64,000 nucleotides of DNA from UBA5109 sp965661005 (GCA_965661005.1 CBFICB010000008.1:1-64000); one strand, 5' to 3'; counted from the first letter of the stretch, positions 1 to 7,658 are shown. Made by a program: numbers and translations. The notes: generated by a model not told the origin, from the letters alone.

Positions 1-52
1 GATTTTTAAAAGATAAGTATTTTTTTAAAGGATAAGTGTTTTTTTAAAGGGG
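1..52. repeat. AT-rich direct repeat
   Basis: About two and a half copies of a unit reading roughly TTTTTTTAAAGGATAAGTG (19 bp) open the window, with small differences between copies. No reading frame goes with it. The array may extend to the left of the window. The rest of 53-243 shows no gene that can be supported. Confidence 0.5.
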
Positions 53-243
53 ATTTAAATTTCTAACTAATTTCTAGCTAATTCTGATCGCTGATAAGGG
101 CAATTATCATTACCTAGCTGGGTTTTTCTGTACTGCCAAGAAATGAACACCTCTACCACTCAAAATGAACTGGTTTTTGGTAGAAACTATATTGTCACTG
201 GCCAAGGCCCATTCGCTAAAACCAAATAGATACTAAACAAGGA

Positions 244-377
244 TTACTCTTCTTTGTCATCCTCTTCAAGAATACCTTTCTCTTTACGGTTTTAATTAAT
301 GTTTCTAATCGAACAAGGGCTACGAAACCCATCATCCCGAGAGCAAAGCCCACAATGCCAAAAGACTCCAAAATCAG
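244..377 (-). pseudogene. Small membrane-protein ORF with a broken frame
   Basis: Downstream of the psiE-like gene the minus strand reads a short protein-like segment with a hydrophobic, glycine-rich N-terminus (ESFGIVGFALGMMGFVALVR) followed by a basic stretch. Near position 280 the coherent frame shifts by one base. The 3' part in the new frame is KEKGILEEDDKEE and ends in TAA at 244-246. The 5' part begins at CTG (377) or TTG (371) with no ATG. The two halves together look like one small protein of about 43 residues with a membrane segment and a charged tail. The simplest reading is a one-base deletion plus a lost start codon, though a sequencing error is possible. The family was not recognised. 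Confidence 0.35.
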
Positions 378-380
378 CTG

Positions 381-400
381 GTTTTGTCTTTAGACAAAAC
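381..400 (-). terminator. Perfect hairpin at the end of the psiE-like gene
   Basis: GTTTTGTC and GACAAAAC form a perfect 8-bp stem around the loop TTTA, touching the TAG stop of the psiE-like gene (400-402). There is no long T-run after the stem in the minus direction, so it is a weak terminator or an RNA 3'-end stabiliser rather than a canonical intrinsic terminator. Confidence 0.35.
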
Positions 401-813
401 TAATCATTGCCCATTTCTTTCTTCGCTTTAAGTTTATCCAAGCTCAATCTTTCTTTCGCACTCATAACGTAAGCTGCAATAGCTAACAATAAAATGCCAG
501 AGGCTTCGAAAAGAATATTGATAGGCTCAAGCTCTTTTGTTTGCAAAACAATCATTCGTGTAAGTGCTGTAATGGCAATAATAATCGGAAGCGTCACAGG
601 AACTCGGTGATCCTTATAAAATATCGCCACCATGCCAAGGACCTCGGCATAGATAAACAACAGGAACAAATCACTCAAATTAATGGTCATGCTATCAATA
701 ATACGAGCAACCTCGATTAATACGGCGCCGACAGTGGCTAAGGAAATTAACAACAATATACCTTGCTCACCGAACGAAATTAACGTTTGAATCAAGTTTT
801 TATCTTTAAACAT
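400..813 (-). CDS. psiE: PsiE-like phosphate-starvation-inducible membrane protein
   Basis: This 137-residue integral membrane protein has about four hydrophobic segments (residues about 15-35, 45-65, 72-92 and 100-118) and a charged, lysine-rich C-terminus. The pattern around residues 45-95, with an acidic segment inside the membrane and a short FYKDHRVPV loop, matches the PsiE / DUF phosphate-starvation-inducible family (E. coli PsiE is 136 residues). The function of PsiE is not established. Expression in E. coli responds to phosphate and cAMP, and no Pho box was recognised here. The ATG lies immediately after an AGGTGATCACCT palindrome that contains the ribosome binding site. The gene stands alone, downstream of a toxin-antitoxin pair on the same strand. 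Confidence 0.75.
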   Translation of the reverse strand: MFKDKNLIQTLISFGEQGILLLISLATVGAVLIEVARIIDSMTINLSDLFLLFIYAEVLGMVAIFYKDHRVPVTLPIIIAITALTRMIVLQTKELEPINILFEASGILLLAIAAYVMSAKERLSLDKLKAKKEMGND

Positions 814-825
814 AGGTGATCACCT
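814..825 (-). promoter_or_regulatory. Palindromic ribosome-binding site of the psiE-like gene
   Basis: AGGTGATCACCT is a perfect 12-bp palindrome directly abutting the ATG at 813. On the minus strand AGGTG is the likely Shine-Dalgarno sequence, and the ACCT next to the start codon can pair with it. This would give a small self-occluding hairpin or a protein-binding site. Confidence 0.35.
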
Positions 826-964
826 TTTTTATTATCTAAACGACAAACTTGGCATTTACTCAACTGTGAGTAACTTCAACAAAACAGAGAATTAGATTTT
901 TCTAGTGAGATCCAATATGGAAACTCTGTAAACTACTTTTTAAATGCGATAAAAGCCATTATCA

Positions 965-1681
965 TTACCTAGGCATTCCATCCGTTATAAAGCTTTTCAC
1001 TTTGCTAATATTCTGCCAAAGAAGCGCCCGAGGGACTGAAATATCCATAGCCTTCATACAACGCTCAAGCAGTCCATTTGCTTCGCCTAACCTATCAATC
1101 ACCTTGGAAAGATCTTTTAAGATAGCTTCACCATAGGCTACCTTAGTCTTTGTAATCGCGTCGGCAAATTCTGTCTTGCTAAGATTAAGCATGGCAAGGT
1201 CTATGACATCTCGGCAATGCATTCCCCTATCCAGGCCTCGATCAGAATTGGCGAGCAGCTTACTTGCAGCCATATCTAACCTCGTTAAAGTGGCGACCCC
1301 TGCAATGCTATCTTTCTTTCTAGGGTTTGCTAGCGCAATCCGCCCTTCAAGGACAATCTCAAACTTGATTGGCTTTCCCTCGACAAATACTTTGGTTCGG
1401 ATACCGTACTGATCACTGCAAATATCCGACGTTTGAAGCTGGCCGGCAGCAGGGCTTCTCATTAGCGCTTGAAGGCCCTGCTCACGGACTAGGTTCCGCA
1501 AATGTCGATATGAGGCCAAGTCCGACACCAAAAAATCTATATCGACCGATTCACGGTACTCACCATAGCGCAGGGCGATCGCCGTGCCCCCCGCAAAAAG
1601 GCAGTTATACTGCTTCAGTAAATCCGCATTCAGCGACTCAAGTACTTTTGCTATTTGCTGGTGATGTGGGCGGTTAAACAT
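965..1681 (-). CDS. AbiEii/AbiGii-type nucleotidyltransferase toxin
   Basis: The product of about 238 residues belongs to the nucleotidyltransferase-fold AbiEii toxin family. Near residues 30-52 it has the signature GGTAIALRYGEYR followed by SVDIDFL, giving the GGTA...DxD active-site pattern for metal and NTP binding. Characterised relatives (AbiEii, MenT) transfer nucleotides to tRNA or other acceptors and arrest growth until neutralised. The ATG at 1681 shares its A with the TGA of the upstream HTH gene, so translation is coupled. A TTG at 1684 is an alternative start. The partner here is an XRE protein rather than the winged-helix AbiEi. The activity assignment is by family only. Confidence 0.8.
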   Translation of the reverse strand: MFNRPHHQQIAKVLESLNADLLKQYNCLFAGGTAIALRYGEYRESVDIDFLVSDLASYRHLRNLVREQGLQALMRSPAAGQLQTSDICSDQYGIRTKVFVEGKPIKFEIVLEGRIALANPRKKDSIAGVATLTRLDMAASKLLANSDRGLDRGMHCRDVIDLAMLNLSKTEFADAITKTKVAYGEAILKDLSKVIDRLGEANGLLERCMKAMDISVPRALLWQNISKVKSFITDGMPR

Positions 1682-2163
1682 CAAGTCACCGCCCCCTCAA
1701 ACGCAACGCCAAGTAGCTCGATAAGCGCCTGCTCACTGTCGCTAAGGTTTGCACTATCCAAGAAGCGCTTGTTACGCTCATAGATTGAGTGGGCCTCAGC
1801 AAGAGATAATTCATCAACCCCCTGCACATGCCATGCCAGCTCTTTTAACTGGGGGTAGTCTGAGAGCGATAGCCGAACCGGCAGCTTGCCTACGCTGTCT
1901 GCATTAGCTGTATTCTCTATATCAGTTTTTGCAGACAGGTGCAGACTCAAATCTAGAGCGCTGATGACATTTAGGTAGGCACCCATGCTCACGGTGGGCT
2001 CACCACTCTCAATACGATGCAGTGTCACCCGAGATATGCCCGCTGTCTCGGCGGCAGCATTTGCCGTGATCTTAAATGACTTACGGTGCTGCCTTATCAA
2101 CTGCCCAATGTCGGCGAGCTGGCGAACCGCGTCATCTGATATTTTTTCTATTTTTTTCTTCAT
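1681..2163 (-). CDS. XRE-family HTH antitoxin / autoregulator
   Basis: This 160-residue protein has an N-terminal XRE/Cro-type helix-turn-helix at about residues 15-72 (AAETAGISRVTLHRIESGEP is the recognition segment). The acidic C-terminal half (about 85-160) has no recognised enzyme motif and is the likely toxin-binding part. It is the first gene of a two-gene unit with the AbiEii-type toxin, with overlapping stop and start codons. It probably neutralises the toxin and represses its own promoter through the inverted repeat at 2169-2210. The predicted transcript starts within a few bases of the ATG, so the mRNA may be nearly leaderless. Confidence 0.75.
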   Translation of the reverse strand: MKKKIEKISDDAVRQLADIGQLIRQHRKSFKITANAAAETAGISRVTLHRIESGEPTVSMGAYLNVISALDLSLHLSAKTDIENTANADSVGKLPVRLSLSDYPQLKELAWHVQGVDELSLAEAHSIYERNKRFLDSANLSDSEQALIELLGVAFEGAVT

Positions 2164-2168
2164 AATGA

Positions 2169-2210
2169 TTCATATAATATACATATATACAATAATGTCA
2201 ATTATATGAA
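2169..2210 (-). promoter_or_regulatory. Toxin-antitoxin promoter with flanking operator half-sites
   Basis: On the minus strand a -35 TTGACA (2201-2196) and a -10 TATTAT (2179-2174) are 16 bp apart. A perfect 10-bp inverted repeat, TTCATATAAT at 2169-2178 and ATTATATGAA at 2201-2210, covers both elements. The half-site centres are 32 bp apart, about three helical turns. This is the expected layout for an antitoxin that binds as a dimer of dimers and occludes its own promoter. Confidence 0.6.
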
Positions 2211-2357
2211 ACATAAATAGTGATTTAGTCAGCTCAGGCGCTTACCAGAATTGATAACAGCTCTTATCACAACCCAGCATTCACACAGCACAGATCACTT
2301 TGTATAACGTTTACTGCTATCGCCACTTGCTTTCGAGAGCATGTTCCACAGCCAGAT

Positions 2358-3317
2358 TTATGCCGCAGGGACTTCCTTGTTGCTGCCCAGGTAGTGCCGA
2401 AGCAACACGATCAAGACCGATAGCATGCCACCTAATAGCGTACCCAGGATGCATATCAGCGCCCGTCCTGGTGCTGACTTCTTCTCTGGAACAACGGCCG
2501 GGTCGATGGTTTCAAGGGCGTACTCAGGCCTTGCGTCGGCCAGCATCACCTGCTGGGTCTGCTGCTGAATTAGGTTAAAGAAGACGCTGCGCATCTCGAC
2601 CAGCGAGGTCTGCTGGAGCTGCCCATTCAGGTAGTCAATCGCACGCTGAGCCTCCAGGGAGTCCTGCCCGCGCATGTAGCTGTTTAGATCTTCGATTAGC
2701 CAGACAATCCACTGCCTGATCATGCGAGGCTCATACCACTCCAAGGCCACCGTGACCAGCCCCGTCTCCACGTCCTCGGTGATGGTCAGAATTTCAGAGA
2801 ATTCTTCGTATACTTCCTGGCCCGAGGGGATGACGTTGCCGGCGGGTGAGGGCTCACGAACCCACTGCTGGGTCGTCTCGTCATAAAGCTCGGGGTCTAC
2901 TTCAATGGTACCCGAGGACTCTCCTGGGATCGTGCCCATGAATGGCACCAGCAGGTCATGTCGATCGAAAAAGTCCTGGATGAAAAAACGCGACTGGATG
3001 ATCGCAAGGGCTCGGCTTTTCATGCTGACCACACCCCCTCCAGCATCCAGGTTAATACCCGCCAGGCTAGCCAGGCCACCCAGCTGGCCCAGCTGACCGC
3101 CGAGGGCACCGCCACCATCGTCTTCTGCCGGGGCCAGCAGTACCTCAGCTCGATAGGTGTCTGGCAGCCATAGCGCATAAAAGACGGAGCCAACGGCAAA
3201 GACGGCTGTGATGGTGATGATCAGCCACTTCCCGCCCCAGATGACGTGCCAGAGCTCTAGCAGGTCAATCTCGTCATCGGCAAGTTCACGGTTCTTCAAC
3301 ATTGGCGTGTTATCCAT
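2358..3317 (-). CDS. Wzz-like polysaccharide chain-length / export co-polymerase
   Basis: The product of about 319 residues has the Wzz (polysaccharide co-polymerase) architecture: a cytoplasmic N-terminus, a first membrane segment (near residues 25-45), a long periplasmic region with a Gly-rich stretch and coiled-coil segments, and a second membrane segment near the C-terminus (CILGTLLGGMLSVLIVLL). There is no C-terminal tyrosine-kinase domain. Such proteins set polymer length together with a Wzy polymerase and contact the outer-membrane export protein. The ATG at 3317 lies one base after the stop of the SLBB gene; an upstream in-frame start at 3338 would overlap it. The gene is visibly more GC-rich than its neighbours, which hints at separate acquisition. 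Confidence 0.75.
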   Translation of the reverse strand: MDNTPMLKNRELADDEIDLLELWHVIWGGKWLIITITAVFAVGSVFYALWLPDTYRAEVLLAPAEDDGGGALGGQLGQLGGLASLAGINLDAGGGVVSMKSRALAIIQSRFFIQDFFDRHDLLVPFMGTIPGESSGTIEVDPELYDETTQQWVREPSPAGNVIPSGQEVYEEFSEILTITEDVETGLVTVALEWYEPRMIRQWIVWLIEDLNSYMRGQDSLEAQRAIDYLNGQLQQTSLVEMRSVFFNLIQQQTQQVMLADARPEYALETIDPAVVPEKKSAPGRALICILGTLLGGMLSVLIVLLRHYLGSNKEVPAA

Positions 3318-3318
3318 G

Positions 3319-6213
3319 TCAGTTGCCCACGCTTTCAATAGCCAAGATTGTCGTGGCTAGGTTAAAAAGTACCGTAGAAATGTTTGTCCAGGTCACGAGC
3401 GGGTTATCTAGGTCAGCGTAGTAAGGGACGACAATGCTATCCCCAGACTCTAGCTGAAAGAATTGATCATTAAACGAGAACAGGTTTCGGCTACGAGCGT
3501 AGGGCACCACCGCACCGTTGGATTTAATGATGAAGATGTTGTCTTCATCGGCATTACGAGTAAAACCTCCACTCCTGTTGATGTAGTCGAAGACATCATT
3601 CCCAGCGGTGAATAAGTGTGAGGTGGGCAACTGGACCTCTCCCACAACGCCAATCTCCTGCCGCGTCCTGGGTATAGCCAGCGAATCGCCATCTCGCAGT
3701 ATCGGATCTTGGGTTAGATTACCACCCAAGATAGCGGGCAGGTCTATGACCAATCGTCCCGTGGGAACCGCCGACTCGATATCCGCGAGCAAGGCGTCCA
3801 TAACCTCCATATTTACTTGAGTCTGCTGTATCTGACCACCCGGCCTTGCTAGGGACTGATTGAGGAGATCTCTTCTTAGGCGATCATTAAAGTCATCCAA
3901 TAAAAGCTGCTCGTTTCTTCTCAACTCTTCTCGCAGAAAAATGGCCGCCTTGGGATCCGCATACTCGGTTAATCCTCCCGCCCTTGCGATGACATCGCTT
4001 AACGTTTCGTCCCTGGCAATGACATAGGTGCCTGGGCGCCTTATTTCTCCATTTAGCGTAATCGTCTCGACCTCGCTCCAGTTAGGCAGGCGCCTGACTG
4101 TCAGCACATCGCGGGGACCCAACGCTGAATTTAGGTCTAATTGATTGGCCAAATCGAGCTGAAAATTCTGAATTACCATTCCAACTTCGGGCCTGTTTTG
4201 AGAGACATTCAACTCGGCCTGACCCAGATCAGCGCTTTCTATGCTATCTCCACCGGCTAGGATCAGGTCTTGGGTAGTCATATTTTCAACTAGCGGATAT
4301 TCGCCAGGAGAATCTACCTCTCCTAGAATTGTCACCACTCGCCTTTGTGTGCCTGAAGAGGATTGATTTTTTAGCTTTTGAATAATAGGGTGAAGTAAAA
4401 GTCTGCGATCAAGGCGACTCTCCAGTGTATCTTCACCAAATATGAGCAGCCGGTCCCTGGGCTGCAGGCTTAGGTCTGAAGAAGAGCCTGGTTCATTCAA
4501 GGCATCCGCAAGATTTAACTGATAAACCTCGATATTTCTCGAAGGAAGTATTTCCCGGATCACTAAGGCATAATCTAAATCGGGGTCAGCCTTTAGATCT
4601 TCAAACCGTAAGGTATCAGATATGCGTATTCCGTCACGCCATTCGAAATTACCTGGCCTCTCAAGATGTCCAAGTAGCTCGACTCCTGTCCGTATTTCGT
4701 CTAAAACAGGCTCTATATAAAGGCTGTCGCCATCCTGGAGTGGGGTTTGCAAGTTACTATCTTCACTCAGATTAATATCCAGAATCACGCGCTGACCTTG
4801 GGCGTTGATTCGCTCAATATGGGCGAGTAGAGGATATGAAGTTGGCATGAGCCCGCCGGCTAGCTCCAATAATTGCTGAATCGTTTCTCCACCCTCAATC
4901 TCAAAAATATTTGGGCGACGGATCTCTCCTGATATTTGTACCGTTTGGCCAACGGTATTGATAAAAATCACATCATTTGGCTGAAGCCTAGCATCATTGC
5001 TGGTATCACCGTTAAGCAACAGATCATAGAGATCCAACTGGGTGACAACTTCGCCATTTCTGAATAATTGAATATTTCTCAGAGAGCCTAAATCAGAGAC
5101 CCCCCCGCTATTGAAAAGGGCATTTGTCATAGTAGCCAAAGAGCTGACTGTATATAGGCCAGGCCGATATGACTCACCTAAAACAAAAATTTGTATAGAC
5201 CGTAGGGTCCCCATAGATACGCTAACTTCCTGACCTATGAGGGAGGTTTCTACTGTATTTTGGATAAGCTCACGAACATTCTCAAAGCTCAGCCCTGAGA
5301 CATTTAATGGTCCCACTTCCGGAAATTGAACAAGCCCCTCTCTTGATACAGCGAGCTCATAGCGATCATTACGCTGACCATATAACTGAATAACAATGGT
5401 ATCTCCTGGCCCAACAATGTAGTCCGAAGAAACAGGAATATCGGTTGCTGGGGCATAAGTCGAAGGGACGCCTGCAAATAAGTTATATCCAAAGGGTCTG
5501 ATTTCCTGGTTACCCTCAATCTGATCTTCTATTGTGCCGCCTTGAGGGATATTGGTCATCGGGATATTAGCAAAGTTAGAATTGGCTATGCCCCCAGATA
5601 TTGGGCTGCTTGAAAAAGATTGTTGAAGGCGTAATAAATCTTCTTGTTCTTCTAAGTCTAGTGCTCGTTCTTCGGGAGTCGATAACTCAAAAGTGATTCC
5701 CATCTGACGCAACTCACCAAACCTATCGAGCTCATCGAGGTTTATACCGAGATCGAAAAGTTCTTGGGCCTTGCGCTTAATTCTATCTCTGTCGGATTCT
5801 TCCGCTTGCATTTGTGAGGATTCCGATGAGTCGAGCATGAAATTGTCAGCGAATGGCATAAAGTTCTGGTTTAGCTGACCTGATTGCATCTGTCCTTGCT
5901 GGAAGGCGCCTTGATTGACACCTCCCCGAGGAGAAACTGTCTGGGGTTGCGAGACCGGCGCTTCAAAACCCGAACTGTTGCCTATTTGCAATTGGCTGAT
6001 CAGGGCTTGGCGTTGTGCTGGGGGAAGCTGATTAAATTGGGCGAGTTGATCGGGTGTCAGGTTGCTTAATATATCTGCCTGTCCATAAGCGAGAGGTTGA
6101 AAAATAAACCCAGCTACCACAGCCGCTGATAACGACAAGAACTTTTTTAATAACTCTCTAAAGTTCAGATGAAACAGGGGAATAGACGCTATTTGCTGAA
6201 GATTTTTTTTCAT
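3319..6213 (-). CDS. Large SLBB-domain polysaccharide export protein (Wza-like)
   Basis: This is a 964-residue exported protein. After a signal segment (about residues 25-44, ending AYGQA) comes a long Gln/Ser-rich low-complexity region to about 230. A Poly_export domain starts near residue 262 (DYIVGPGDTIVIQLYG), followed by several SLBB-type repeats recognisable by recurring G...RPG.Y / PN.F patterns, and a short hydrophobic C-terminus. It is far longer than E. coli Wza (about 380) and resembles the multi-SLBB export proteins of marine exopolysaccharide loci. It probably forms the outer-membrane or periplasmic conduit for a polymer. It lies between a MarR-like EPS regulator upstream and a Wzz-like protein immediately downstream, likely as one transcription unit. 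Confidence 0.8.
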   Translation of the reverse strand: MKKNLQQIASIPLFHLNFRELLKKFLSLSAAVVAGFIFQPLAYGQADILSNLTPDQLAQFNQLPPAQRQALISQLQIGNSSGFEAPVSQPQTVSPRGGVNQGAFQQGQMQSGQLNQNFMPFADNFMLDSSESSQMQAEESDRDRIKRKAQELFDLGINLDELDRFGELRQMGITFELSTPEERALDLEEQEDLLRLQQSFSSSPISGGIANSNFANIPMTNIPQGGTIEDQIEGNQEIRPFGYNLFAGVPSTYAPATDIPVSSDYIVGPGDTIVIQLYGQRNDRYELAVSREGLVQFPEVGPLNVSGLSFENVRELIQNTVETSLIGQEVSVSMGTLRSIQIFVLGESYRPGLYTVSSLATMTNALFNSGGVSDLGSLRNIQLFRNGEVVTQLDLYDLLLNGDTSNDARLQPNDVIFINTVGQTVQISGEIRRPNIFEIEGGETIQQLLELAGGLMPTSYPLLAHIERINAQGQRVILDINLSEDSNLQTPLQDGDSLYIEPVLDEIRTGVELLGHLERPGNFEWRDGIRISDTLRFEDLKADPDLDYALVIREILPSRNIEVYQLNLADALNEPGSSSDLSLQPRDRLLIFGEDTLESRLDRRLLLHPIIQKLKNQSSSGTQRRVVTILGEVDSPGEYPLVENMTTQDLILAGGDSIESADLGQAELNVSQNRPEVGMVIQNFQLDLANQLDLNSALGPRDVLTVRRLPNWSEVETITLNGEIRRPGTYVIARDETLSDVIARAGGLTEYADPKAAIFLREELRRNEQLLLDDFNDRLRRDLLNQSLARPGGQIQQTQVNMEVMDALLADIESAVPTGRLVIDLPAILGGNLTQDPILRDGDSLAIPRTRQEIGVVGEVQLPTSHLFTAGNDVFDYINRSGGFTRNADEDNIFIIKSNGAVVPYARSRNLFSFNDQFFQLESGDSIVVPYYADLDNPLVTWTNISTVLFNLATTILAIESVGN

Positions 6214-6362
6214 GTTTCTGCTCTAAGATATTTAGCCTTAATAAAAGCCAATGATGTTTTTTCTTATTTTAATAACAAGGTCTAAGTGCTTATTTTTGTT
6301 ACAATTAACAATAGCGGAATAATACATGATCAAGTGTAATCCTTCCACTACTAATACCATTA

Positions 6363-6383
6363 ACACCATTGGTACAATGGTGT
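6363..6383. repeat. Inverted repeat between the EPS regulator and SLBB genes
   Basis: ACACCATTG and CAATGGTGT form perfect 9-bp arms around the triplet GTA. In the direction of transcription (minus) no T-run follows, so it is not an ordinary terminator. It is better read as an operator or an RNA hairpin in the leader of the SLBB gene. The adjacent MarR-like protein is a possible ligand. Confidence 0.45.
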
Positions 6384-6393
6384 AGTGAGGCTA

Positions 6394-6723
6394 TTAAAGC
6401 AATTTTACCTCATCTTTCAGCTCGTTAATTTCTCGTTTCAATTCTTCGTATTCATTTTGCTTTTTAGCTAGAAAGCGCAGGGTTACCTTCGCTTTCTCTT
6501 CTATCCCTTTTGGGGTCAAAAGGTAAACATAGGCTTTTTTATTGGGACTGCGGCTAAAGTTGGCTACTTTGACTGAGCCAATTTCAATTAAAGCACGCAA
6601 ACAAAAGTTCACCTTGCCTAAACTTACCCCTAGAGCAGCAGCAATCTGACGCTGGCTCATTTCCGGATTTTCTTCCAGCAATTTAAGTAATTGATAGCGA
6701 TTTTCATCGCTTAGAATTGACAT
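6394..6723 (-). CDS. MarR-like EPS-associated transcriptional regulator
   Basis: This is a 109-residue winged-helix protein. The helix-turn-helix is at about residues 20-50 (MSQRQIAAALGVSLGKVNFC), the wing follows at about 55-75, and a charged coiled coil (about 80-105) probably dimerises it. It matches the small 'MarR family EPS-associated' regulators that are found next to exopolysaccharide genes in many Proteobacteria. It is the first gene after the ops element, with the SLBB and Wzz genes behind it. Whether it activates or represses cannot be read from the sequence. Confidence 0.75.
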   Translation of the reverse strand: MSILSDENRYQLLKLLEENPEMSQRQIAAALGVSLGKVNFCLRALIEIGSVKVANFSRSPNKKAYVYLLTPKGIEEKAKVTLRFLAKKQNEYEELKREINELKDEVKLL

Positions 6724-6748
6724 AAAAAAGGCTTGCTTAAAATTTAAA

Positions 6749-6760
6749 GACGCTACCGCC
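6749..6760 (-). promoter_or_regulatory. ops-like RfaH recruitment element
   Basis: The minus strand reads GGCGGTAGCGTC, which matches the E. coli ops element GGCGGTAGCGTG at 11 of 12 positions, including the invariant GGCGGTAG core. It lies 25 nt upstream of the start codon of the EPS regulator, on the strand and in the leader position where RfaH-controlled operons carry it. The next gene upstream is rfaH itself. Confidence 0.75.
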
Positions 6761-6937
6761 CTACTCGGGCTGGTTGAGCATAAAGGAATAAGCGTTCATT
6801 CGGTGAACTATATTACCACCAAGCCCAAGAAGGATGAAGCCAAAAGAAGAATTGAATTTAAAAAAATGAGGTTTAAAACAGAAACAGAGTCAAAAACATC
6901 GTCAGAAATTGCAAAACTAATTATTAAAGGGGAGTGA
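6760..6937 (+). other. Unassigned start-less ORF segment
   Basis: The plus strand stays open through this stretch and ends in TGA at 6935-6937, just inside the 3' end of the convergent rfaH gene. The translation is strongly charged (for example TTKPKKDEAKRRIEFKKM). No ATG lies near its beginning and the frame closes a little upstream, around 6690. It may be the 3' fragment of a lost gene or a chance open frame in AT-rich leader DNA. No family was recognised. Confidence 0.2.
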
Positions 6938-7430
6938 CTGCCGATAAAGGAACTCTTATATTTTGTTGCCTGCCAAGCATGGTTATTAATATGTTGACTC
7001 GCTGATCACCATCCTGCTCCTTCACTATAGCCTCCAGACCAATAAAACTACCCTCCGTAATGGTGACTAAATCACCTGAATTAAAGATGGATCTGAATTC
7101 AGCTGTATTATCGATAATCCCATCTGGGTTAGCCTGGTTTTGTAAGTCTTTTATTAGCGCTTCGGGCACCTCTGCAGGAAAATCTGAAAATCTCACCAAA
7201 CCGTTTACGCCGCGAGTAGAGTGAATTTTATGCCAGGCACTTGAGGTTTCGTTTAGCTGTATAAAGAGGTAGCGCGGAAATAAGGGCTCGATTTCTTTTT
7301 CTTGCTTGCCTTTTTTTAACTTGAAGGACTGTAATTGTGGCAGATAAACATCAAAGCCCTGATTCTCCAGATGCTCGTAGGCTCTGTATTCCTGTTTGGG
7401 CTTACTATGTATCAAATACCATTTAGACAT
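6924..7430 (-). CDS. rfaH: Transcription antitermination protein RfaH
   Basis: This NusG paralogue has about 168 residues. The NGN domain (about 1-100) starts MSKWYLIHSKPKQE and includes FPRYLFIQL and the STRGVNGLVRF segment typical of RfaH. A KOW-type C-terminal domain follows (about 115-165; FNSGDLVTITEGSFIGLEAI). RfaH binds RNA polymerase paused at ops sites and promotes elongation through long envelope-polysaccharide operons. The ATG at 7430 was chosen because it aligns with the family N-terminus; an in-frame extension to 7523 is unlikely. The ops-like element lies about 165 bp downstream of the stop codon, in front of the EPS export genes, so the regulator and its probable target are adjacent. 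Confidence 0.9.
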   Translation of the reverse strand: MSKWYLIHSKPKQEYRAYEHLENQGFDVYLPQLQSFKLKKGKQEKEIEPLFPRYLFIQLNETSSAWHKIHSTRGVNGLVRFSDFPAEVPEALIKDLQNQANPDGIIDNTAEFRSIFNSGDLVTITEGSFIGLEAIVKEQDGDQRVNILITMLGRQQNIRVPLSAVTPL

Positions 7431-7658
7431 AAGTGCTGGCTTGCTTTTAAAAAGGATGGCGGATTGTAAGGTATTTAGACCATTGTTGTCAGGAAGCTCT
7501 TTGGAAATTACCGCGAGAAGCACCGTTTTTATATAAAGGGAACTATGCCGTTAGGTAGTGATCTATTGGCTTAGAGAAAAATAAAACTATTTTGATTGAG
7601 TAAATTTATTTTATATTATATTGATATATTTCAAATATTTATAAACTATACTTAATTT

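Noticed and set aside
160..240. Degenerate IS66-type transposase C-terminus
   Set aside because: A short translation containing LAKAHSLKPNRY resembles the IS66 C-terminal motif, but it is too short and requires gaps. No inverted repeats or further transposase sequence were seen.
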